This document shows positions 45,375-54,559 of a stretch of DNA of 64,000 nt, piece by piece. A model generated the notes under the pieces. The model worked only from the letters and a program-made list of their open reading frames with translations, was not told the origin of the DNA and ran no database searches. Position numbers and translations under genes: made by a program. Within the stretch, counting starts at the first letter, position 1. Each line of letters starts with the position of its first letter. Source of the stretch: an uncultured Woeseiaceae bacterium (GTDB lineage Bacteria; Pseudomonadota; Gammaproteobacteria; Steroidobacterales; Woeseiaceae); NCBI GenBank assembly GCA_945787845.1, contig CALZJH010000002.1:310001-374000 (forward strand), written 5' to 3'.

Positions 45375-45737
45375 ATGAAAAAGACCGCCACCGTGCTTGT
45401 CGCGCTAGTCGCTATTGAGCACCTGTATATCCTGGTGCTGGAGATGTTCCTGTGGACCAGGCCGGCCGGATTGCGCGCGTTTGGGCTGACACCCGAGTTC
45501 GCCGAACAGACGGCTGTGCTTGCCGCCAACCAGGGTCTTTACAACGGCTTCCTGGCCGCAGGCCTGATCTGGAGCCTCGTACGCAAAGAGGACGGCTTTC
45601 CGCTACGTGTGTTCTTCCTGAGCTGTGTCATCGTGGCCGGCGTGTTCGGCGCGATCACGGCGAAGCCCTCGATCCTCTATGTGCAGGCGGTACCGGCATT
45701 CATCGCGCTGGCGGCGACGCTGCTGGCGCGCCGGTAA
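45375..45737 (+). CDS. DUF1304 membrane protein
   Basis: A 120-residue protein with four transmembrane helices. IEHLYILVLEMFLWTRPAG and ANQGLYNGFLAAGLIWSL are DUF1304 signatures. Function unknown. ATG at 45375; the long open frame upstream is antisense to hoxF and not coding. Confidence 0.85.
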   Translation: MKKTATVLVALVAIEHLYILVLEMFLWTRPAGLRAFGLTPEFAEQTAVLAANQGLYNGFLAAGLIWSLVRKEDGFPLRVFFLSCVIVAGVFGAITAKPSILYVQAVPAFIALAATLLARR

Positions 45738-45759
45738 CATAGCTCACGGGGGCAGCGTT

Positions 45760-46167
45760 GTGACTACCAGGAGTCACTGCCTGTTGATCCTGCTGTTGGG
45801 CGCCTGCTGGGCGCCGGCCGCAGCCACTGCGCAGACGCCAATCCACCAGTGCACGGATGCCGACGGTAACGTCGTGTATTCGCAGTTGCCCTGCAAGGAC
45901 GAGGAGCCTGCTAAGGAAGACGCGGCGGCGGATGCAGAGGATGAGCCGGCGAGCCCGGTGCCGCTGATGATCCCCGTGGAGGTCGCGCCTCAAAATAATG
46001 CGCCACACGAACCCGAATCGGATAAAGGCGCCGCAGCCTGCAAGAAACGCTACCGTGACGCGATCGATGAGATCGATGCCGAGATTCGCCGGGAATACAC
46101 ACCGGATAAAGATACTGAGTACAAGCAGCGACTGCTTGCCCTGACACGAGCCTTACGCGCGTGCTAG
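45760..46167 (+). CDS. DUF4124-type secreted protein
   Basis: A 135-residue exported protein. After a signal peptide (CLLILLLGACWAPAAATA) comes IHQCTDADGNVVYSQLPC, the DUF4124 motif with a probable disulfide pair. An acidic, Pro/Ala-rich linker and a charged helical C-terminus ending in Cys follow. The start is GTG at 45760 near a GGGGG stretch. Function unknown. Confidence 0.75.
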   Translation: MTTRSHCLLILLLGACWAPAAATAQTPIHQCTDADGNVVYSQLPCKDEEPAKEDAAADAEDEPASPVPLMIPVEVAPQNNAPHEPESDKGAAACKKRYRDAIDEIDAEIRREYTPDKDTEYKQRLLALTRALRAC

Positions 46168-46176
46168 GACGGTCCG

Positions 46177-46596
46177 TCAGGCCGCCTCAGCCCTCGCGTA
46201 CCTGAACTTCACGATAATCTCGGTATTGTCGCCGATGTTCGATTTGATCGGGCAGAGCTCGGCCGCGTTTTCGATGCGGCGCCTGTCGACCGCATCAAAG
46301 TGATGCGGAATATCGACCACGTAGTGAATGGCCGCGACGTGGGGGAAGGGTTTGGCCACTTCCCTGAAGTTGACAGATACGGTGGTGCCGCTCAGGTCCA
46401 GCCTGGCGCGCTGGGCCACGGTACCGATCGACAACAGCATGCAGCTCCCGAGACTGATGCTGAGCAGGTTCGCAGGGGAGAACTCCGCCCCGTCACCGGT
46501 ATACGGACAGTCGACGGCGACGATCCTGTGCTGCGGCTCCTTGAAGGCGGTGACATGGTGATCTGAATCGTAGGTAAGCTTGACAGTGCTCATCAC
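46177..46596 (-). CDS. OsmC/Ohr family peroxidase-like protein
   Basis: A 139-residue OsmC-family protein. The two redox cysteines are in LLSISLGSCMLLSIG and AAELCPIKSNI, the spacing of OsmC/YhfA proteins that reduce organic hydroperoxides. Likely cytoplasmic. The start is at 46596 or the next codon 46593. Confidence 0.88.
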   Translation of the reverse strand: MMSTVKLTYDSDHHVTAFKEPQHRIVAVDCPYTGDGAEFSPANLLSISLGSCMLLSIGTVAQRARLDLSGTTVSVNFREVAKPFPHVAAIHYVVDIPHHFDAVDRRRIENAAELCPIKSNIGDNTEIIVKFRYARAEAA

Positions 46597-46708
46597 TCAC
46601 TCCATGCCGTGCCATCAGGACTACGTGGAGATCACGTGCCTGGATGGCGCGTTGGTCATAGATTGCACGACTCAGAAATGCCTGACAATTCGTGGTACCC
46701 ACAGTCGC

Positions 46709-47530
46709 CTAAGGGGTAATCGGAGCAAATGGCTCACAGGTGATCTTGCCGCCCGTGATCGTGAGGAAGCTCGATTCCGGAACGGCAACCCAGTCTGCCT
46801 CGAGGTTGCTCAATGGCTCGGACACGATGGCGCGCGCATCCCTCGAAAATCGACCGGCTTCCGGCGCGATTTCCATCGTCGCGTCACGGTGAGCGCTGTG
46901 AAACAGCGAACGCGACTTGCCCGACGATGAATAGCGTACGGCGTAGAGAGACTCGCCGTCGCTGAGGCCGAGCGTGAGCTGCACCGCATCGGGCACGCCG
47001 TGCTGTGCGGCCACCTGTTCCACCAGGCCCGCCATGCGTGACAGGCCCGCCTGCACGTCGCCCTCCATACCGAAGGTCAGCGCAAGCAGGAACAGGATCT
47101 CCGAGTCGGTTGTCCCCTGGATTAACGGGAACAGCTCCGGTGAGACGGCCATCATCAGGTCTCGACGCAGCTCTGCGTACTCGTTTACGAGGCCGTTATG
47201 CAGGAACAGCCACTTATCGTGATTGAATGGGTGACAATTCGTTCTTTGAACGGCCGAGCCAGTCGTTGCGCGGACGTGTGCTAAGAACATTGGGGACTCG
47301 ATCTGGGCGGCCAGCGCCTGCAGATTGCGATCGTTCCAGGCGGGCCGAATATCTTTGTACACGCCCGGCAGGTCACGTGAGCCATACCAGCCAATACCGA
47401 ACCCATCCCCGTTGGTCGTGTTGGTCGTATCCAGTGCGCGCAGGCTCTGGTCGATCAGGGAGTGGTCGGTCTTGAACAAGACCTCATCGAGGTAGATCGG
47501 AGCGCCTGAGTACGCCAGCCAACGGCACAT
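46709..47530 (-). CDS. class II glutamine amidotransferase (YafJ-like)
   Basis: A 273-residue Ntn hydrolase. Cys2 after the initiator methionine (MCRWLAYSG) is the glutaminase nucleophile, with NGDGFGIGWYG, HVRATTG and HNGLVNEYAELR as substrate-binding segments. There is no synthase domain, as in E. coli YafJ. The acceptor is unknown, though relatives act in ergothioneine-type or gamma-glutamyl reactions. The ATG at 47530 is chosen so that Cys follows Met. Confidence 0.9.
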   Translation of the reverse strand: MCRWLAYSGAPIYLDEVLFKTDHSLIDQSLRALDTTNTTNGDGFGIGWYGSRDLPGVYKDIRPAWNDRNLQALAAQIESPMFLAHVRATTGSAVQRTNCHPFNHDKWLFLHNGLVNEYAELRRDLMMAVSPELFPLIQGTTDSEILFLLALTFGMEGDVQAGLSRMAGLVEQVAAQHGVPDAVQLTLGLSDGESLYAVRYSSSGKSRSLFHSAHRDATMEIAPEAGRFSRDARAIVSEPLSNLEADWVAVPESSFLTITGGKITCEPFAPITP

Positions 47531-47596
47531 GCTGTGATCCTTCCGGTTTATGGTTCGCAAGTCCTCGCGTCATTGCATACCGAAAGAAGACGAGAA

Positions 47597-49375
47597 TCAA
47601 CTGTCGGCGGCCAGCACATCCTCATCGGCGCCCTGCACATCGCGTGCATCAGTCGCTTCCTCGGAATTGAGTCGCAACTCGCGCGACAGCATGCGAATGG
47701 CAGCGTCCGCTTCGTTGTCGCCCTTGAAGCCTTCGCCGATAGTCATCTCGCCACCCTGATGGTCCACGGCGCTGATCGAGTAATACATGACGTGCTTTTT
47801 GCCGGAACTGGACTGCATCGAGCTGTTGCGGCTGAATCTCGCAAAGCTGGCGCGCCGCATGCTACGGCGCCTGATGGGAAAGCCGAGAATGCGGCGTACC
47901 GTCTTGATCGACATGCCGTCCTGCGATACCTCGAGTGAGTTGAACATCATGTAAAATGAGGCGATTGCGATAATCGAGCCGACGAGCCCGAATATGCCGC
48001 CGAAAAACAGGTGGCCTTCATTGACCACCAGGAAGGCACCGATACTCGCGAAGGTCCCGCCGATGATGAACCCCACCAGGGACGACCCGAGGTTGCGCCC
48101 CATCGGGTAGACAAGTTCTCTGCCGCCTGCGCCGCTGCGAATGTCGACAGCCTTGATGACCGCTGCGTCGTCGATCTTGTCCTGTTCGCTGCGAGCATTT
48201 CTCGCGGCGTGCGCCGACACCCAGCGTGACTCCGCCCCGGTTGCGTACACAGGAATCTCGTAGTCCCGGTCGATATCGGGGCCCGCAAGATCGGCCTTGA
48301 GGTTCAGGCGCCACAGGTGGTAACTCTTGCCGTCCTGCTGCGCGTCCGACTCATCGAGTGCATCGGGAACGTCAAAACGAAACGTCAGGCGCGTGCCGTT
48401 GCTGGCGGGCTCAGCATGCGCGACGAGTTTGTCCTGCCACATGGAATTCTCCGTGCGCCTGCGATTCTTGCCGCTGCCGGACTCGTAGCTGTAGAGATTG
48501 GTTAGCGTCAGTTGGAATCGCGCCTGCGGATCAAACGGCAGGTTCAGGTCGATCGCACCGCCGACATGACCGCCGATAGCGCCTGGGAAGGGGTCCATCG
48601 TAAACGGCGCCGGTCCAAAGCGGCGCCACTCGAGCGTCCGCGAGATCGCCCACCACAACAGGCCGATACCTATCAGTGGGAACAGCAGTCCCACCAGCGC
48701 AATGTAATTCTGCTTGTTCGTGACTTCATCGAACAACACGAACGGCAGCGGCGCAGAGACCAGGTTCCAGAATGCCGCAAACGCCCAGGCACCCCACATC
48801 GCAGCTTTGGAGTCCGAGCGGATGGTTTCGGTTTGCCAGTCGTTGTTGAGTAGCCAGGGCTGCCCGGCGTACTGGGGCAGGGTGGCGTCTTTTTCCCTCG
48901 GTGTACGGAACACGGCGTACAGCAGACCGAAGCCTACGCCGCCGAACACGAAGACAAATATGGACTTGAAGCCGACCATGCCCCAGCGAATGTCGCGATT
49001 GACGATCGCCTCGGAAGGCTGCTCCGGATTCACGTACACGGTGATTGGCTGGCCGGAGCGCTGCGCGGCGCTGAGGCGGCTGCCCGTCTCGGTCTGATAG
49101 TCACCAATGTTGTCGCCGCCGCCGCTGATGGACACGCGGTCACCGGTATAGGTCTGCCCATTCCAGTAGTAGCGATACTGGGCATACGCTTCGTAGGTAT
49201 CGGAATCGTCCCCGGAACTCGTCGTATAGCCGGCACTGATGACCTGCGCCTCGGCCGGAAGCCAGGCGCGCATCTCCACCGCGTCGATAATGGTCGTGCT
49301 GATTGACCACAACATCCATACGCCGACTCCCGCAAACGGGAGTGCGAACAGGCTCGTGAAAATCTTGCCTTTCAT
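47597..49375 (-). CDS. DUF3592 multi-pass membrane protein
   Basis: A 592-residue inner-membrane protein. The N-terminal DUF3592 domain (AQVISAGYTTSSGDDSDTYE...VYVNPEQPSEAIV) sits between the first two helices. Two further helices precede a soluble beta-rich domain (about 265-400), and a second helix pair is followed by a C-terminal cytoplasmic domain. The function of the family is unknown. It is followed downstream by the amidotransferase gene on the same strand. Confidence 0.78.
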   Translation of the reverse strand: MKGKIFTSLFALPFAGVGVWMLWSISTTIIDAVEMRAWLPAEAQVISAGYTTSSGDDSDTYEAYAQYRYYWNGQTYTGDRVSISGGGDNIGDYQTETGSRLSAAQRSGQPITVYVNPEQPSEAIVNRDIRWGMVGFKSIFVFVFGGVGFGLLYAVFRTPREKDATLPQYAGQPWLLNNDWQTETIRSDSKAAMWGAWAFAAFWNLVSAPLPFVLFDEVTNKQNYIALVGLLFPLIGIGLLWWAISRTLEWRRFGPAPFTMDPFPGAIGGHVGGAIDLNLPFDPQARFQLTLTNLYSYESGSGKNRRRTENSMWQDKLVAHAEPASNGTRLTFRFDVPDALDESDAQQDGKSYHLWRLNLKADLAGPDIDRDYEIPVYATGAESRWVSAHAARNARSEQDKIDDAAVIKAVDIRSGAGGRELVYPMGRNLGSSLVGFIIGGTFASIGAFLVVNEGHLFFGGIFGLVGSIIAIASFYMMFNSLEVSQDGMSIKTVRRILGFPIRRRSMRRASFARFSRNSSMQSSSGKKHVMYYSISAVDHQGGEMTIGEGFKGDNEADAAIRMLSRELRLNSEEATDARDVQGADEDVLAADS

Positions 49376-49427
49376 AGGCTTAGCCTAGCAATCGGGACGG
49401 CTGGCGACTGTGCGCCTCGTCTCAAGC

Positions 49428-50165
49428 CTACGGGTGGCGCTCGAGGTGTCGAAAGCCCTCGAAGAACCAGTGGCGAATCGCGAGCACCATGGACGTGCCG
49501 TGACGCTCGCGCGCCGGTATCTTGCGTTCGTCCCAGGCGGTGTCGTCGAACAGCTCACCAATCGCTTTGAGTTTCTCAATGAGCTGAATCTGGCTCTTAC
49601 GTGACAGCATGCCGTTCTTTACGATGCGTATCGAACCATCGTCGCTGAAGCTGTGCTTGAAAAATTCGGTTTGCACCCGGCTGGTAAAGAAGCGCTCGAT
49701 GGCGCCGTTCTTTCTCCAGGCAAAATTATTGGCGATCAGCAGCCGCACGCGATCGCCGGGCTGCAGTTCGATGATATTCATGCGGTCGAGACGACGCAGG
49801 TAACGCAGTCCTTCCTGAACCGAGATGTCGTAGCGCTCGAGTATCTCCTCGAACGTCCAGAAATTGATCAGGCAATAGGCGACCAGCAACAGCCGGATGT
49901 CGGACACGATCTCCTGTTCGTGTTCGTCCGAGAGTTGCTCGAGCATCGGCTGCTGGGACTCGCTGATGTTGACCAGTTCCCCGATATCGAGCTCGAGGAC
50001 GGCGCAGATTTCGTCGAGCCGCTTGAGTGAGAAATTGCCGGTCGAGAACATGTGCTTGACGGCCGACTCGGAGAGCCCCAGGGACTCGGAGAGCGCCTTG
50101 TAGGTGATCCCGCGTGCCTTGAGCTGACGCTTGAGGGCATCAATGATTCGTATCGAAGTTGTCAT
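49428..50165 (-). CDS. XRE family transcriptional regulator
   Basis: A 245-residue regulator. Residues 5-65 form a Cro/C1 helix-turn-helix (YKALSESLGLSESAVKHMFS). The rest is an alpha-helical domain of unknown ligand (DIRLLLVAYCLINFWTFEEIL; YLRRLDRMNIIELQPGD). It is transcribed away from the PspA-like operon with 129 bases between, so it may control that operon and itself. Confidence 0.85.
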   Translation of the reverse strand: MTTSIRIIDALKRQLKARGITYKALSESLGLSESAVKHMFSTGNFSLKRLDEICAVLELDIGELVNISESQQPMLEQLSDEHEQEIVSDIRLLLVAYCLINFWTFEEILERYDISVQEGLRYLRRLDRMNIIELQPGDRVRLLIANNFAWRKNGAIERFFTSRVQTEFFKHSFSDDGSIRIVKNGMLSRKSQIQLIEKLKAIGELFDDTAWDERKIPARERHGTSMVLAIRHWFFEGFRHLERHP

Positions 50166-50294
50166 AATGAAGCGAATAGTATCAAAAGATTGTACGAAAG
50201 GTGTGCGCTGGGTAACTTTTCAGAAAAAGGTTGTGAATCCTTGTACCGGCTCCTAGGCTCGATATTGCACTACTCATTCGCTTAAGGAGTCACC

Positions 50295-50951
50295 ATGAGC
50301 CTGATTCGTAGAATCTCAGCAACACTTACATCGTCGGTCGACCGCGCCGTCAGCAAGGTCGAGAATCACGACGCCATCGTCAACGCCGCACTGCGCGACA
50401 CGCAACAGGCGGCCGCACGTTCCCGGGTTCGCCTCGAGCGGGTCCGCAAGGACGGGCGCGCACTGAAGACTCGCTATCAGTCACTTAAAGACGCGCATTC
50501 GCGCTGGACCCTGCGTGCCACGAGCGTCGCCTCCAGCGACGAGGCGAAAGCCCTGGAGTGCCTGCGCCGTCGCAAGGACTGCGAAGCGCAGATCCGAAAC
50601 CTTCAGGAGTCCATCGAGAAGCACGAGGAACTCGAAGACCGGATTGCGGAGCAGGTCAAGAAGATCGAAGCACGCATCAGCGAAGTATCCCACCAGCGCA
50701 ACATGATGCGCTCGAGGCAGTCGGTTGCCGAGGCCATGCGCACGATCCACAACGTTGAGGGCGTCTCTTACGGAGACATCGAAGAGACCTTCGATCGTTG
50801 GGAGATCAATCTCGGCGAGACCGAGATTCTCATGGGTGCCAGTTCCTCTGTGGACCGGCTCGATTCGGAGTTCCTGGTTGAAGAGGACACGGAAGAACTC
50901 CGGGCCGAACTCGAACTGCTGCTTGACAACGAAAAGGAGAATTCGTCATGA
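50295..50951 (+). CDS. PspA/IM30-like coiled-coil protein
   Basis: A 218-residue, almost entirely helical protein with long coiled coils (residues 30-150) and an amphipathic N-terminus (MSLIRRISATLTSSVDRAVSK), as in PspA/IM30 membrane-remodelling proteins. The C-terminus is very acidic (EFLVEEDTEELRAELELLLD). It is probably an envelope-stabilising ESCRT-III-like protein. The last four bases overlap the following membrane protein gene, a likely functional partner. SD GGAG at normal spacing. Confidence 0.8.
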   Translation: MSLIRRISATLTSSVDRAVSKVENHDAIVNAALRDTQQAAARSRVRLERVRKDGRALKTRYQSLKDAHSRWTLRATSVASSDEAKALECLRRRKDCEAQIRNLQESIEKHEELEDRIAEQVKKIEARISEVSHQRNMMRSRQSVAEAMRTIHNVEGVSYGDIEETFDRWEINLGETEILMGASSSVDRLDSEFLVEEDTEELRAELELLLDNEKENSS

Positions 50952-52348
50952 ATACCCGGGTAGCCAATCAATTCGACGACTATCACGTCGATTCCGGGCC
51001 GGAGTTCGAGCCACGGAACTCGCGTTTTGATGTCGACCGGATCATGGATTCGATCCGGAATTTCGCGACCGTTTCGGAGGCGCTGCGTATTCTTGGCGCC
51101 GCCATCCTCGTCGCGTCGATGTCGATGTTCCTGATGCAGGGATGGGACGATGGTAACGATATACGGCGTTACCTGATGCTGCTCACGCAAACAGGCTTGC
51201 TGGCTGCGGCCGGGTTCGCCCTGAGCTATGGGCTGAAGGAGACCAAGGGTGCGCGGCTATTCTTTGGCTTGGCGCTCATCTCCATTCCGGCGAACTTCAC
51301 GATCCTGGGCGCGCTCCTGTACTCGGTGTTCCAGTGGGACGCAGCGTTAACAACCTATCCGAGCTTTGCGACCTGGCAAATTGAGAATATTGCCAGCACC
51401 GGCATTACGCTGGCCGGCGCGATGGTGGTGCTGTTGCCAATCACGATGTTCTGTTTTGCCATCATGGCACGGCACTCGGCGAAGACCTTGTCGCTCCACT
51501 TCTTCGCGCTAAACATGATGCTCTTGCTGCCCATCCGCAGTTCGCTTGCGGCCGGCACCGTGGCCCTGTTGGGAACGCTGTATGCGCTGCATGTCGTACG
51601 CAATGTGCTCGGCAAGGATACGGCGTTGAAGACGGCAGAGGGTAAGTTTGCGCTGATCACGCTGTTCATACCGGCGGGCATTATTCTGTTCCGCAGCATG
51701 TACTTCTACCAGGTGGACAGTCTGCTGATTGCGATGCTGTCGATGGCAGCGTTTATGGCGGCTCGCCAGGCAACGTTGTTCCCGGAAAGAAGTGCGCGCG
51801 TTGCGCTGGTCTTGGATATGCTCTCCGTGCCGTTTGCGTTTATCTTTGCGACCGCTTTGGCCAATGCGTTGATGCCGTCCATTCCCTGGGCGCTGGTTGC
51901 ACCGGTATTCGCGATTGCCTACTGCGTGCTCGCAGCCGATATTGTGAGGCGCACAGAGAACCGCAATCTTGCCGCTGCGATAGGGGTCTCTATCAGTCTG
52001 TTTGTGGCCTTTAGCTTCATGTTCTGTGTTGCAGCGGAACCGGCTGCGCTCACCGCATTCCTGGGTCTGATTGCCGGTGGGTTGATGGTTATGACCGGCA
52101 TTGCACTGGGTAACCGGACGGCGATTATCGCCGGTATCCTCACGGCGCTTGCCAGCCTGGCGTTTGGCGCCCAGGCCCTGGTGTCGCTGGTGCTGGATAG
52201 CAACTGGATCGAGCTGGCTATTTTCGGAGCCTGCGCGATCACGCTCGGGTCGATCCTGGACCGCCATGGTGTGGCCATCAATGTGCGCCTCGCCACCTGG
52301 TATGGCGCTCTTGGTGAGCGCAAAGAGGAAATTGCTCTGGACAGCTAG
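50948..52348 (+). CDS. polytopic membrane protein, partner of PspA-like protein
   Basis: A 466-residue protein with a hydrophilic N-terminal 45 residues and about twelve transmembrane helices. No conserved catalytic or transport motif was recognised. The ATGA overlap with the PspA-like gene suggests that the two act together, perhaps as membrane anchor and effector. The operon ends with a strong terminator. Confidence 0.75.
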   Translation: MNTRVANQFDDYHVDSGPEFEPRNSRFDVDRIMDSIRNFATVSEALRILGAAILVASMSMFLMQGWDDGNDIRRYLMLLTQTGLLAAAGFALSYGLKETKGARLFFGLALISIPANFTILGALLYSVFQWDAALTTYPSFATWQIENIASTGITLAGAMVVLLPITMFCFAIMARHSAKTLSLHFFALNMMLLLPIRSSLAAGTVALLGTLYALHVVRNVLGKDTALKTAEGKFALITLFIPAGIILFRSMYFYQVDSLLIAMLSMAAFMAARQATLFPERSARVALVLDMLSVPFAFIFATALANALMPSIPWALVAPVFAIAYCVLAADIVRRTENRNLAAAIGVSISLFVAFSFMFCVAAEPAALTAFLGLIAGGLMVMTGIALGNRTAIIAGILTALASLAFGAQALVSLVLDSNWIELAIFGACAITLGSILDRHGVAINVRLATWYGALGERKEEIALDS

Positions 52349-52372
52349 CGAACGAGGTTGGGTGCAGAGCGG

Positions 52373-52407
52373 CCGCCGCGGTCTTCCGATCGCGGCGGTT
52401 TTTTTTT
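52373..52407 (+). terminator. intrinsic terminator after PspA-like operon
   Basis: CCGCCGCG and CGCGGCGG arms with a ten-base loop are followed by nine T residues. It ends the 50295-52348 transcript. Confidence 0.95.
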
Positions 52408-52415
52408 GGATCTCG

Positions 52416-53567
52416 TCAGGGCGCCGGCGAATCGAACGAATAGACGCCGATGACCGGGAGGTGATCCGAGATGTGTAGCGTGTCCTCTTGCCGCACATAC
52501 GCGTCGAGCAGGTGCCATTGATCGCTGTAGAACAGGTAGTCAATGGTGCGGTCGGGACCAGGGACAGTCGGGTCGTTGGGGAAGTGTGTGTACCAGGCGC
52601 TCGAGTCCCCCGAGGTCAGCTGTTCCAGTGACGGGATGCCACGATACTTCTCGTACAGCGGCCCCAGCTCCGGGATCTCGCTGTAGTCGCCGGTGCCGGC
52701 CGCGAGAATGCTCGACCTTTGCCGGTTGTCGTCGGGCGGCAGCAGGTTGAGATCACCGCCCAGTATCCAGGGTGTATTCTCCTTGTCGAGCCGGTTGAGG
52801 ACCCGCTTGGTGCTCGCAATCTGGCGCCGCATGATGTCAGTACCTTCTCCCCAGGCATCGAAGTGCGTGTTCAGCAGCGCCAGCGTCTGTCCCTGGTCCG
52901 TGGCGATGTGCGATTCGAGCAGGGCACGCTGGAAGTGAAACGGTTTCAGGATGAAGGCCCGGGCCATGCGCGGCAGTTGATGTCGCACGGAGCGCGTGAT
53001 GCGGTACTTGGAGAGCGTCAACAGCTTCATGTTGACGGGTCCCATCACGTTTGGATGGAATATGAACTCGGCTTTCCAGTATGGGCTTTCCGACTGACAC
53101 GCATACATGTCGCTTGGGAGCTTACCGATGAGTTCGTTGACCTGGTCGATGTAATGCGTACGGCTATCGTCACCGCCGTTGACCTCCTGTAGCAGGACCA
53201 CGTCGGGATCTTCACTGCGTATGACCTCGGCTACCTGGTCCAAGGTCCAGTGGACGTCCTCTTCTTCAGGGTAGCTGGCGACAACCTTGTTCGCTTTCTC
53301 GACAGCTGCAATTCGCTCAGGATCATTGACGTCGATGTCGTAGAAGAAGACATAGTTCTTGCTCGCCATGTACTGAACGTTGTAGCTCATGACCTTGAGC
53401 GGAGACTGCGCCTTCCACGCCGGCGCATCCGGCGTGCATTGCACGCTGGCCATCTCGGTCTCGCCGGGCCACCAGGCGCGGAACCACAGCACGCCAATCC
53501 CGATGGCCGACACCAATACGAGCGCGAGCAGGGATTTATACACTACAGAAAAGATACGGGTGGGCAT
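52416..53567 (-). CDS. endonuclease/exonuclease/phosphatase family protein
   Basis: A 383-residue protein with an N-terminal signal anchor and an EEP fold. VMSYNVQYM, DVVLLQEVNGG, LLNTHFDAWGE, WILGGDLNLLP and ISDHLPVIGVY are the five family motifs with the Glu, Asp, Asn and His metal/catalytic residues. It faces the periplasm, so a phospholipase/sphingomyelinase-like or phosphatase role is more likely than DNA cleavage. Confidence 0.85.
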   Translation of the reverse strand: MPTRIFSVVYKSLLALVLVSAIGIGVLWFRAWWPGETEMASVQCTPDAPAWKAQSPLKVMSYNVQYMASKNYVFFYDIDVNDPERIAAVEKANKVVASYPEEEDVHWTLDQVAEVIRSEDPDVVLLQEVNGGDDSRTHYIDQVNELIGKLPSDMYACQSESPYWKAEFIFHPNVMGPVNMKLLTLSKYRITRSVRHQLPRMARAFILKPFHFQRALLESHIATDQGQTLALLNTHFDAWGEGTDIMRRQIASTKRVLNRLDKENTPWILGGDLNLLPPDDNRQRSSILAAGTGDYSEIPELGPLYEKYRGIPSLEQLTSGDSSAWYTHFPNDPTVPGPDRTIDYLFYSDQWHLLDAYVRQEDTLHISDHLPVIGVYSFDSPAP

Positions 53568-53602
53568 TGTTGTTCGACAATGGCGTGTAAAGGAGGCGGT
53601 CG

Positions 53603-54352
53603 TTAGTCGACTTTCGTTGCCAGTGTGTCGTGATGCCCGGAGATGAGCGAGCGAAGGAAGAACGAGATATCGGCCAGGCTCTTGAACCCGGCGGCCTTCG
53701 CTTCCTGCTCTTTTTCTTCGATAGTCACATCCGCCGGCGCTGCAAACGCTACCAGACTCGGGTGGAATCCAATCGTGAATACGTCAACGTCAGACCCGGC
53801 TGCACGCCTGAAGATCATGTTCGGCGTCTGGCCCGTCGCCTCGAGGTAGGTGTTCTCCATGCGGCGTTGTTCGAGCAGGGCCGATGCTTTTCCGGGTGCC
53901 GCTTCGAACATTTCGATATGAAAGAAATCATTTGCTGCGTAGGCGTTCTTGACCGTTGACCACGCGGGTCCATACGCGAAGTGGTCTTCGTAAAACGCAA
54001 ACAACTTCTGGCCGGCGGCAATCAGTTCGGCATGCCGGGCCGCTGCAGCGCGACGTTGTTGGGTTGCCTCGGCAGAGTGATACTCGGACCAGCTTTGCAT
54101 GGGCACGATGATCAGTAAATCCCACTGATCACCTTGCGAATGACGCATGAGTAGAGGGTGCGCCTGTCCGGCCTGATCGTAGTATTCGGAGGCTTTCAGT
54201 TGCGCTTCCCATTCAAGCAGGTCCGCCAGGGCACCGGTCGCCGCTCGGATGGTCGTGACCTTGTACAGGTAATCGCCTTCCAGTTCCTCGCCGCTGGCCA
54301 TTACCGGAAGACAGATCAGAAGTACGAATACTGAAAATATCTGCTTGATCAT
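53603..54352 (-). CDS. secreted protein, possible dimeric alpha-beta barrel
   Basis: A 249-residue exported protein (signal MIKQIFSVFVLLICLPVMA). YKVTTIRAATGALADLLEWE followed by WDLLIIVPMQSWSEYHS, and the second DFFHIEMFEAAPGKASALLE, look like two ferredoxin-like repeats as in dimeric alpha-beta barrel/NIPSNAP proteins. No catalytic residues were recognised. Function unknown. Confidence 0.65.
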   Translation of the reverse strand: MIKQIFSVFVLLICLPVMASGEELEGDYLYKVTTIRAATGALADLLEWEAQLKASEYYDQAGQAHPLLMRHSQGDQWDLLIIVPMQSWSEYHSAEATQQRRAAAARHAELIAAGQKLFAFYEDHFAYGPAWSTVKNAYAANDFFHIEMFEAAPGKASALLEQRRMENTYLEATGQTPNMIFRRAAGSDVDVFTIGFHPSLVAFAAPADVTIEEKEQEAKAAGFKSLADISFFLRSLISGHHDTLATKVD

Positions 54353-54559
54353 AGTTTGCTGGCCTTCTGATTGTCGTTGGTTCCGGCCGCTCCAATAGTA
54401 ACAAGAAGCGAATCTCGCAGCTCAATGCTACCGGTATGAGGGAATTCCTGACCGAAATGCGCTTCTAGGGTATGAGGCGACCATGCGCGGGTACCGGCGG
54501 GTTGCCAGTATAGTCTTCGAATGCGCAGGCTCCTGCCTGCGCCACCCAGGAGGTGGACG
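54353..54559. other. intergenic region between divergent genes
   Basis: A 207-base spacer between the secreted protein gene (minus) and the metalloprotease-like lipoprotein (plus). Apart from the AGGAGG ribosome site at 54549-54554, no clear promoter pair, repeat or small gene was seen. Confidence 0.5.

Noticed and set aside
51509..52543. 344-codon minus-strand open frame
   Set aside because: Antisense to the polytopic membrane protein and its terminator; composition is that of a shadow frame and no family is recognisable.
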